Notes under the pieces: generated by a model
The model's input: the letters and a program-made list of their open reading frames with translations, nothing else
The model's database searches: none
What the model was told of the DNA's origin: nothing
In this document: positions 55,500 through 64,000 of the stretch, in pieces
How positions within the stretch are numbered: the stretch's first letter is position 1
How the letters are laid out: every line of letters begins with the position of its first letter
DNA from: Bathynomus jamesi
Lineage: Eukaryota > Arthropoda > Malacostraca > Isopoda > Cirolanidae
Reading direction: 5' to 3'
Assembly: GCA_023014485.1 (NCBI GenBank)
Contig: JAJOZX010012297.1
Location: forward strand, 56,335-120,334
DNA length: 64,000 nt
Position numbers and translations under genes: made by a program

Positions 55500-56933
55500 T
55501 ATTTGCCACAGTCCAGTCCACTGCAAGGATCAAAGAATAATCCACCTCGAATGACTGACTTAAAGGGTGGGAAAAGGGGGAAGCCAGAACATTAAAATAC
55601 TTCCTCAGTGTAGAGAGATCTCTATGGTACTGAAGGGCATGGAGACCAGTCTCACCCTGTAGGGCAATAATAGGAGTAGATGGGCGAGCACCCAAAACAA
55701 GGCGCATGCCAGAATTATGCAATGTTTCCAGTTTCTTCTTCAAGGTGAAAGAGGCTGAATTATAAACAACATCAGCATACTTTATTTTTCTAAGATAAAT
55801 GATCGGTAAAAAGTGATAGGAGTGGATCAATCTGCACCCGATCTATGAGAGGCAACAGATTTTAATGAATTTAGATGTTTCATGCAAGATGTTACCAGGT
55901 TGCTGGGCTGTCAAGGACCACTCCCAAAAACTGGAAAGATGTGACCATAGCTACTGGGGTGTTACTAATTTGGATAATGGGATTCACTGGAACCTTTTGA
56001 TGTGTAAAGAACATAATTTTAGATTTTTCTTGATTCACGGAAAGACCCCAGGTTCTGCACCAAGATGAAAACTTATCAGTTGCTTTTTGCAACATCTGTC
56101 GGGCTTCTAAAGGGGTGTCAGCTGCCACATAAAAAGCTGTATCATCAGCAAACTCTGATGATTGAACTGGATCAATACTTGGTATATCTGAGACACACCA
56201 TATGCAGTGAATAACAATGGACTAAGAACAGAACCCTTGGGTACACCCTTTTCAAAGGGGAAAGGTGTTGAGTAAACATCATTAATTAGTACCAGAAAAG
56301 TGCAGTTGGACAAGAAGTTGTCTAACCATCTTAGTAATCTACCATGAATCCCCAAATTGCCTAACTTATAAAGTAGACCTCTATGGAAGATGAAATCAAA
56401 AGCTCAACTGAGGTAAAAAAATATAACGAACATATTTTCTCCATCAGAGAGCTTGGCGGATGAAAGTTTGCAACCTCAGAAGTTGATACAGGGTGCTTCT
56501 CTTCTCTCTAGTACCGTACTTTACCCAAGCAGGATAATAACCATATAGGACAATACGAAGATGGCCTAGAAGGGTTTTTCCGGGGTTTGAGGATAGGGAT
56601 CATTAATGCCTGTTTCCATGATGAAGGAAGGACTCCTGTGCTCAGACTATCATTGAATGCTGATAATAGAAATGGCAAATACTCCATTGGAAGATGACTA
56701 AGAAAATATTTATGTATATTATCCAGTCCCATTGCTCCACCTCTAGACTGTTCACATTGCCTTAAGGAGAATTGTAATTCCTGCAATGTAAAGTCCAGGT
56801 TATAATCGTCATTGTAATCAAGAAATAAGGAAGACCATGTCCCTGCAAAAATCCTTATCTTCAATAACTGCCACAGTCCCAAAAAATGAATGGAAGAAGG
56901 TCCCCAAAACTTCAGCTTTTTCACATACACCAC
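55500..56933 (-). pseudogene. LINE 2 reverse transcriptase, broken
   Basis: Pieces in order: SRGGAMGLDNIHKYFLSHLP, MIPILKPRKNPSRPSSYCPI, GIHGRLLRWLDNFLSNCTFL, GVPKGSVLSPLLFTAYGVSQ, SEFADDTAFYVAADTPLEAR (catalytic FADD near 56140), WCRTWGLSVNQEKSKIMFF, FQFLGVVLD, then a C-terminal ALQYHRDLSTLRKYFNVLAS. At least four frameshifts. Confidence 0.85.
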
Positions 56934-57478
56934 TTAGTACAGAACCATTTACAACAATAGGGTAAGTGAAGTGTGAATCCGTACCCTTAATGACTTTCCT
57001 AATTTGAGTCCAAACCTTGGTGGAAGGTGTAGTGAAACTGAGGTTTGAACAAAACCGACTAGCTACATGAAATTCTCTTTGCCTGACGAATAGTACAACG
57101 AGCTATAGCAGTTGCCTTATTTAGGAGGATCTTATTATATAGAGTTGGGTGATGAGAATAAAAACATTTGAGCATAACAGCGGGTAGCCACTAGTGCCGT
57201 AACAAGGGCGAGGCGAGTGAGGCACTTGCCTCGGGTGCGCAAAGCTGAGGGGTGCAAAAAAACTATATAAAATATGTATCTACTATCCCAAGCACGCCAT
57301 GCTATTAGGGAAAGGACGCATTTCTATAAATTTTCAGTACTTTTCAGTACTTTATTTTCTGTTTTCCATGCATATTATTCAATCAGCGCTTTTCCAAACC
57401 AAATATTGTAAATCAGAAAACAGGATTTAATAACTGGAAAAATTTAAACCATATTGTAGAACATGAAAATTCAACTAA

Positions 57479-58181
57479 TCATCGTGAAAATTTCTGTAAA
57501 TGGAAATCCCTACAAGAAAGACTATTGTGCGGACAATGTATCGATGATGCAATTCTCCAATCTATGTCATGTAGTTTCCAAGTTGGACGTCGTTTATGAG
57601 GGGTGGATACTGGTGAGATTTGCAGAGCAGTGAGGACAGGAAAGTGGTCACTACCCAGACTTCCACCAACAGCCACAGTACAGTTAGGAACAAACCTACC
57701 TCTACATAGAGAGATATCTAATGTTGAATTTTTTATTTGTTAAATCTTGTAGGGAGATCAACAGGAGTCAATAGCACAAAATCCAAAGAAAGAATAAAAT
57801 TAAATAAATTTAAGGTAGTTGGTGTTGGAGAACCTGACATACCTGTATCCCAAGCCATGTGTCTACCATTAAAATCACCACAAATGAAAGCTTGTTGACC
57901 GAGTTGACCAGCATAGTGTTCGATCTCTAAAGCGGTTAAAGGTAGGTGTGGATTATAAACTGTGAGTATATCTAAAGTACCATGGTTTACTTTTAAAGAT
58001 AAAGCAAGGACCTCGAGAACTCCTGCAGGGAAGGAACGGAGAGGTAATAGACTAAAGCACAAATCTGAATCAGAAATAGCAAACCCCCACCCCCTCGGCC
58101 AACCCTGTCTGCTCTGATCTGAGTGTAATTAATAAAAGTAGGCTGGAGTCTAGAGGTTAACCAGATCTCACAAACTGCCAC
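57479..58181 (-). pseudogene. LINE 2 endonuclease, broken
   Basis: AVCEIWLTSR (equivalent of the ETWL block, Glu), GRGGGGLLFL, VYNPH, FICGDFNGRHMAWDT (Asp-Asn block), and LGSDHFPVLTALQISP (SDH block). A stretch near 57690-57740 contains a frame break. Catalytic residues are recognisable. Confidence 0.85.
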
Positions 58182-58299
58182 TAAATGGGGTTTATTAGTA
58201 TAAATAAAAGTTTAAATTCTGACAAATTAGAATGGAGACTGCGGGCATTCCACTGAGCAAAGGGGTTAGAAACCTTAGGATATGAAATATTAAGTGGGT

Positions 58300-58971
58300 T
58301 TACAAATCTGGACATGACATTTCTGTTTGGGTGTAGGGCTTAGGTTTCAGTTTATCAAGGAATTTTGTCAGCTGGTCAGTTTCAAGATCAGTGTGAAAAG
58401 CATCATTAAATAAAGAAACAAAATTGGATAAAGTACTCAAAGTCTTCTTGGAGAGACTACTACCACTCTGAAGGGTGAAGCTGAATAAATTTAAACATAG
58501 AACTTTAATGATGTCAGATGATAGAACCATAGGTCCAAAAGGGGTAGAGGGTTCAGGGACCACAGCCCCACCATCCATCCCCACTTCAGGTGGCCTTTGG
58601 GACATTGCCACAGTCGATCCAGGTCTTCCCCTCACAACCCCACTCCAAGAATTCTGAAAGGGGGAAGAGGGATTCACCACATCCAAGCCTTGAGTCTCCT
58701 CTCTTGACACACTAGGTTTTGGTAGAACAGGAAAGTTATTACTTGTAAATGTCCCTTCTGAGGCTACATTAGGGTCTTGATTTCGAAGAACAGATCTAGC
58801 TTCACTAAAAGAGAGATTAGATGCAAGTTTGAGCCTCTCTATTTCCTGTGCAGTTCTAAAGTAAGAGCAGCCACTGAAACTAGATGTATGGGGACCTGAA
58901 CAATTGGCACAGATTTTGTTAGTCTTTGGACAGGAGACAACATGACTTCCAGAGCAATAAACACATCTCAC
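58300..58971 (-). pseudogene. LINE 2 ORF1, C-terminal part with zinc knuckle
   Basis: 223 codons. Cysteine-rich CVYCSGSHVVSCPKTNKICA and CSGPHTSSFSGC are knuckles, followed by LKLASNLSFSEARSVLRNQD, the same signature as FDDNLSFPEARR in the other LINE. The N-terminal half is missing at the (TG)n border. Confidence 0.85.
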
Positions 58972-58972
58972 A

Positions 58973-58973
<1 letters not shown>

Positions 58974-59012
<39 letters not shown>
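58974..59012. repeat. (TG)n microsatellite
   Basis: About 18 GT units at the 5' break of LINE 2. Confidence 0.97.
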
Positions 59013-59015
<3 letters not shown>

Positions 59016-59371
59016 CTTATAATAAAAATTGTTTGATGTAAACAACAGTTCCAGCAGCAGCAGCAAACAGTACTTTTATGCGTTAACAAATGCTTCTAAC
59101 TTGGTGTTTAAGGCAAGATAATTATGTGCTCTTTTTAAAGGACTCAACCAAATTACAGTAACTTGAACTACGCTGGCTGGCAAATGGCAATCAATTTCAA
59201 AAATTAACTATATGACAGTACCATTTAATCCTTCCACGATTCATTCACATTTCTTAAAATTTGGCTAAACTAACTTTCAAACTGCACATCGAATACACGT
59301 TAAATAAACTGTTAAAGTTCACTTATATTTTCCATAAACTAAAACACTACAGATCAAAATACTGGTATTAT

Positions 59372-59959
59372 TATAGTATTACACCCGTCTAACGTCCAGC
59401 AATTATTATATGTTCATTAAGTAGATTTTTTAATTCAAGACACTTTCCTTCTATAGCGTTTCCGTCGCAAATGCTTCGTTTTCGAGCTATAAACATTTTT
59501 TTGGTGTGTATCTAGTGTGTGTTCGTACGTTCGTTTGTGTGTTCGTACGTTCGTTTGTGTGTTCGTTACATGTCTGCCCAATCACTGCGCTCCATCCATT
59601 TCGAATTTGAATTACTTTCGTACCGGAATGGAACACTCATTCCACTCATTCAGAAGTACATTATAGTGATTCCTGGGCTGCCTACAAGACTATAAGTGAT
59701 TTAGGTTAGGATAGGTTAGGTCAGGTCAATTTTGAAGGTGAAATTTGTTTTTCCTATGGTTTTTGGTGTGTTTTAAACGAATCTGACCTTCAAAACCGTC
59801 GGAAATGACTCGTTTTCGATTGCCGGCTGGGGGGAGGGGGGTTATCTCAAAAACGAGTCATTTCCGACGGTTTTGAAGGTCAGATTCGTTCAAAGCACAT
59901 CAAAAACCATAGAAAAAACATAAATTTCACCCCCAAAGGGAGACGGGTGTAATACTATA
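59372..59959. repeat. Foldback element with inverted ends and hairpin
   Basis: Ends tatagtattacacccgtct and its complement bound 588 bp. The right part, 59737-59932, is a hairpin of about 95-bp arms (aatctgaccttcaaaaccgt and complement) with a G-rich loop and ttatctcaaaaacga. A 20-bp unit gtgtgttcgtacgttcgttt is repeated about 2.5 times at 59515-59566. Not coding. Confidence 0.8.
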
Positions 59960-60360
59960 AATTTACCAAAATACTTGCTACTCAATCCATATTACACCCT
60001 TGCACACCTTCACATTCTGTACAATGTAAATCAAACGATATGCATAAAAAATTGTCAAAATCTTATCACGAGTCAAAACCAACTCAGAGCACACAAGTCC
60101 TGCGTTCAAATCCCTTAAACTCTCTTAAGCTTAACGACTCGCACAAACTGAATAGCTGGCCAAATTATTCACAAAATATTGTATGAGGAAGCTCCTGCGT
60201 TAATTATGCAAATTATATGAAACCACCAAGTAAACGTTTCGGTGAAACCCAACACATGATAAATTTCACTTCCAGAAATCTAATTTTAGGCTTCAACCAT
60301 CAAAGAGATCCCTCTTATACTATTCATATTTACATAAATCTAGAAACAAATTTAAAAGCG

Positions 60361-60362
<2 letters not shown>
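59960..60362. other. Intergenic, no gene
   Basis: Plain AT-rich DNA with no supported feature before the (TC)n tract. Confidence 0.6.

Positions 60363-60421
<59 letters not shown>
60363..60421. repeat. (TC)n microsatellite
   Basis: About 29 TC units directly before the CR1-like element. A similar tract lies at its other end. Confidence 0.97.
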
Positions 60422-60424
<3 letters not shown>

Positions 60425-60425
<1 letters not shown>

Positions 60426-63400
60426 TATACCGTATGGTGAGGTCGAGTCCGGGGAGAGATGATGGGCCCCCACCGGGGAGGGATGATGATGAGCCGGTGG
60501 TGGACGTACTTTCAACTGAAGGGTGCGTCCAGGTACAGGTGGGTGACTCTCCTTCCACGTTGGAGGGGGCTCAGGCTCCTGCGGAGATTGTCCCCTCGTT
60601 AGTGAGGGGCTCTTCAACTCCCGACAGCCCTGGCTGTTCGGGAAACGGGTCGTGCTAGGGGGCGGTCAGAATAGGGGGCTCCCTCCGTGCAATGCTTTTT
60701 AATGCTAGGTCGATCAGGAACAAGTTTTGCGAACTACGGGCGCTCTTAGCATCAGAATACCAGGATATCGTTGCTATCACCGAGTCCTGGATTCATACTG
60801 ATCGTAGGGACTACGTTGGGGAGTTCGAAATTCCCGGGTATAGAATGTTTCGCAAAGATCGCACCCGTGGGGAGGGGGGTGGGGTACTAATATACGTCAG
60901 AGACACGTTGAGTCCAGTTGACTGCCAGTTCCGGTCGGAACGGGAGCTGCTTGGCGTCGATCTGAACGTGGGAGGGACGAACTATAGGTTAATCTTGGTG
61001 TACAGACCTCCGCATCTCCTCCTCGAGGAGGATACAGCCCTGTACACCGAACTCAGTAGCCTGCTAGGGGATAGGGTGTGTGTAGTTTTAGGAGACTTCA
61101 ACTGTCGCGGCATAAAGTGGGAAAACAGGACTGCTGATGCTGAAGGGAGGAGGCTAGTTGACTTTGCTGATGAGAACTTCCTCACTCAGTGGGTCAACGA
61201 GCCTACACGAGGCGAAAGCGTTCTAGACTTAGTATTCACGACCGAAGACAACCTCGTCACTGGCCTCACCGTTGACGAATCATTGGGCGGGAGTGATCAC
61301 GGTCTTATTAGGTTCCGTGTGTGCGTCCCTCTGGTGAAGCGTAGTAACTCGAGAGGCAGTAAGCTTGATCTCCGGCTGGCGAACTTTGTTAGCCTCAGGG
61401 ATAGCGTAGGAGAGATGGGGTTAGAGGTTGTCGGCGATGTTGAGGGAGTGTGGAGTGCATTCCGGGACGAGTTTATGGTGCTGCAGTCTGCTGCCATACC
61501 CTCAAAACCGTCACCCCTGCTTCAACGCAGCCTAAGTGGTTCAATCGTGACATCGCTTCAGCTATCCGAAATAGGAAAGTAGCGTATAGGAGGGCGAAGG
61601 CCAATCGTTCCCACGAGAACACTGAAGCGTATGTCCGCCTGTGTAGGGAAGTGAAGGCGAAGGTTAGGCTAGCGAAACGTAACGAAGAACTACGGGTGGC
61701 AAGCCTCTGCAAGGGGAATCCTAAGGAGTTCTTCAGTTACGTTAATAGTAGAAAGCCCATTAGAAGCATGATAGGTCCGTTAAAGGACGGAAGCGGCGTT
61801 CTGCGGACCTCCGACGCGGACATCGCTAATGTGCTTAATGAGTACTTTGCGGGAGTGTTCACCAGGGAGGATACCCGCGTCATCCCCGAGCCAGGCGTGA
61901 GGCACGAAGGTGCTGGCCTGGATAGTGTTCGATGTACCGCGACAGTCGTTGCCGATAGAATAGACAAACTGAGCGCGTTTAAGGCTCCTGGGCCAGACAA
62001 GTTTCTCCCCAGAGTGTTGCGAGAAGTGCGCGACCAGGTAGCTCCCCACCTGGCTACAGTCTTCAACAAATCGTTGGAGATGGGCCAGGTGCCTGGTGAC
62101 TGGAGGGAAGCCAACGTGACCCCTATCTTTAAGAAAGGGGATCACGAAAGTCCAGGGAACTATCGTCCCATTAGTCTCACTTCAGTTGTAGGTAAATTAT
62201 TAGAGGGGATAATAGCGGATAGGATCGTTGACCATTTGGATTCCTACAAGCTACTTGTGGACTCCCAACATGGGTTTAGACGGCATAGGTCGTGTCTCAC
62301 CAACTTGCTCGAGTTTTTCCACGTCATGTTGAGTGAGTATGATAAGAGTAGGGCGATTGATATACTTTATCTCGACTTTCAGAAAGCCTTTGATAAGGTA
62401 CCTCACCGCCGACTAATGGCGAAAGTGTGTGCGCTGGGTATCGGTGGGGAAATAGGTAGGTGGATTGAAAACTGGCTGAGGAATAGGCGGCAGAGCGTTG
62501 TAATTAAAGGGGTTAGTTCGGGTTGGGCCTCGGTCACTAGTGGGGTTCCTCAGGGTTCCGTTTTGGGGCCACTGTTGTTTATCATTTACATAAATGATAT
62601 CGACGGTGGCATCGTCAGTCGGATCGCCAAATTCGCTGATGACACCAAGCTTGGGGCCAATGTTGGGACGCCCGAAGCGATCGAGGAACTGCGTGCGGAC
62701 CTAGGTAGGATAGGAGAGTGGTCCGAAAAATGGCAAATGCCGTTTAACTTGGGTAAATGCAAGGTGATACACATTGGCTACGCCAATCCCAAGTCGGACT
62801 ACTCGATGTTGGGGAGTCATATCGAGGTGACTGATTTAGAAAAGGACTTGGGTGTGCTAATTAGCAGCGACCTTAAGTTTAGGAAACAGTGCGTAGAGGT
62901 GGAAAAGAAAGGCCAGAAACTATTGGGTTATATCAGGAGGCAATTTCAGTTTCGGAACAAGGAGATTGTGCTCTCTCTGTACAATTCCCTGGTTCGGCCG
63001 CACCTGGAGTATGCTGTGCAGTTATGGTCGCCCACCCTCAGGAAAGATATTGAGAGGCTGGAGCGAGTGCAGGCGAGGGCCACAAAGTTAATTCCTTCCG
63101 TTAGGAATATGGGCTACTATAGACGTTACGCGCCCTGAACTTGTTTTCGCTTGAAACTCGGAGGCTGCGCGGTCAACTGATCGAGGTTTTCAAGCTCTTA
63201 CGCGGGTTCAACGATGTCGATTTTAGAAGTATGTTTAGTTTAAATGATAACCCAACTCGCAACAATGGTTGGAAGTTGGATTTGAAACGGTTTAGGACTA
63301 GTGTGTGTGGGAATTACTTTACGTATAAGATCTGTGACACATGGAACAGGTTACCTTCAGAAGTTATGAACAGTTCCTCTGTGGATCAGTTGAAGAAAAG

Positions 63401-63529
63401 GTTAGACCAAATCTTGCACACTATTTGAGTGTGTACAAAATTTTCCCTGGCACCTGTTGCCATTGGTACCTCCTCGGTATGGGCCGCAAGGCCTTTTGAG
63501 GTGCTTCTTTTCCTTGTAACTCCTTGTAA

Positions 63530-63530
<1 letters not shown>
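60425..63530 (+). mobile_element. CR1-like LINE, plus strand, 5' truncated
   Basis: Starts within the end of ORF1 or the inter-ORF region (60434-60655 open frame, no known domain), then ORF2, then a 3' UTR of about 100 bp that ends at ttgtaactccttgtaacact and passes into (TC)n. No target duplication was found. Confidence 0.85.
60692..63428 (+). pseudogene. CR1-like ORF2: endonuclease and reverse transcriptase
   Basis: Three open parts. 60692-61490: endonuclease LFNARSIRNKFCELRALLAS, VAITESWI, GGGVLIYVRD, VLGDFNCRGIKW, EPTRGESVLDLVFT, SLGGSDHGLIRFR (catalytic residues present). From 61490 to 63138 in another frame: linker, then RT with ANVTPIFKKGDHESPGNYRP, SQHGFRRHRSCLTNLLEFFH, YLDFQKAFDKVPHRRL, GVPQGSVLGPLLFIIYIND, IAKFADDTKLG and HLEYAVQLWSP. 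After a frameshift near 63125 the tail NLFSLETRRLRGQLIEVFKL to the stop at 63428. Only two frameshifts, so this is the best preserved CR1 here. Confidence 0.92.

Positions 63531-63564
<34 letters not shown>
63531..63564. repeat. (TC)n microsatellite
   Basis: About 17 units between two CR1 fragments. Confidence 0.97.
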
Positions 63565-63565
<1 letters not shown>

Positions 63566-64000
63566 ACTTTCAAAAAGCCTTTGACAAAGTCCCTCACGCT
63601 AGATTGATAGCTAAAGTCAAAGGACTAGGAATCACCGGGCTCGTTTCCAACTGGATTGAGGATTGGTTAAAAGATAGAAAGCAGAGAGTGGTAATAAATG
63701 GAGTGGCTTTGGAGTGGGCGCCCGTCACCAGTGGTGTCCCACAGGGTTCCGTTCTGGGTCCTTTACTTTTTATCATCTATATTAACGATATAGACGTCGG
63801 GCTTCTAAGTGCAATCTCCAAATTTGCAGACGATAAGAAATTAGGAAGTAGTGTAGGTACTGAGGAGGGCGTAAGAACGCTTCAGAACGATCTTGACAGG
63901 TTGGGCGAATGGTCTGCTACTTGGTAGATGCGATTCAACTTGGACAAATGTAAGGTAATGCACATAGGTTATAAAAACCCGAAGACCGATTACTCTCTCT
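63565..64000 (+). pseudogene. CR1-like RT fragment running off the window
   Basis: Starts abruptly at DFQKAFDKVPHARLIAKVKG, then GVPQGSVLGPLLFIIYIND and ISKFADDKKLGSS (FADD kept; T to K after it). A TAG stop at 63925-63927 interrupts SATW-MRFNLDKCKVMHIGY. It is related to, but distinct from, the preceding CR1. The window ends in ctctct, perhaps the start of another TC tract. Confidence 0.88.

Larger units (their letters stand above)
54962..58973 (-). mobile_element. I/Nimb-like LINE 2, main part
   Basis: Minus-strand order: ORF1 end (58971-58300), endonuclease (58181-57479), reverse transcriptase (about 56933-55600), RNase H (55405-54962, continuing at 44602). The 5' end stops at a (TG)n tract. 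It has the same architecture as the LINE at 13413 but is older: every domain is broken. The stretch 57190-57480 starts tagtgccgtaacaagggcga and may be a fragment of a hAT element. Confidence 0.85.

Noticed and set aside
60330..60617. Arg-Glu repeat protein on the minus strand
   Set aside because: Translation of the (TC)n microsatellite.
1..64000. CRISPR arrays, bacterial operons or phage genes
   Set aside because: No spaced direct repeats or bacterial gene organisation; tandem repeats here are microsatellites or duplications, and the coding regions are eukaryotic transposons.
1..64000. A host protein-coding gene hidden among the repeats
   Set aside because: Every open frame of meaningful length on either strand is explained by a transposon protein, its antisense or low-complexity DNA. 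A gene with only very short exons could still escape notice.

Overview
This 64 kb window is AT-rich animal genomic DNA, and I find no host gene in it. Every coding region I can support belongs to a transposable element, and almost all of these are broken. The mix of elements is CR1-like and I/Nimb-like LINEs, a Penelope-like element with a GIY-YIG nuclease, a CsRn1-type Gypsy, a Tc1/mariner, a Sola-like DNA transposon and many hAT elements with 8-bp target duplications. Together with interstitial (TTAGG)n, the arthropod telomere unit, this suggests a large repeat-rich arthropod genome, perhaps a crustacean. The species cannot be read from the window.

Layout, 1-10 kb: a decayed Sola-like transposase (about 440-3670) carries two clean hAT MITE insertions. 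It is followed by non-coding MITE-like DNA, a tRNA-like sequence (4867), a CR1 fragment, more hAT MITEs, and a hAT element with a transposase C-terminus (8559-10049). 10-20 kb: a 1.8 kb inverted repeat, then a 7.4 kb hAT element (11942-19302, perfect 8-bp TSD). Two foldback structures and a complete-length I/Nimb-type LINE (13413-19003, 10-bp TSD) lie inside it. 20-26.5 kb: a hAT element (20161-21406) and a CR1-like LINE on the minus strand (about 21685-26480) that itself holds a hAT MITE.

26.5-59 kb is a deep nest. An old minus-strand CR1-like LINE with a PHD finger is split by two DNA transposons. One is a Sola-like element with ~730-bp terminal inverted repeats (27946-38475). The other is an unclassified DDE element with ~250-bp TIRs (38737-43177). 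The Sola-like gene is cut by a Penelope-like composite (28969-35610, 14-bp TSD), which is in turn cut by a DD38E-type Tc1/mariner (31242-32607) and by a hAT (33927-35252). Next to it, a second I/Nimb-like LINE (about 43790-58973) is split inside its RNase H domain by a hAT element (44611-54953). That hAT is itself split by a Gypsy retrotransposon present as an LTR-internal-LTR-internal-LTR tandem (45180-54623).

59-64 kb: a foldback element, (TC)n tracts, a nearly complete CR1-like ORF2 on the plus strand (60692-63428) and the start of another CR1 fragment running off the end.

The insertion boundaries give a relative order of events. The most useful results are the resolved nesting with exact target duplications, the tail-to-tail Penelope structure with a hammerhead-like motif, the Gypsy dimer whose copies differ mainly by single-base indels, and the unclassified DDE transposon with an internal 1,041-bp tandem duplication.
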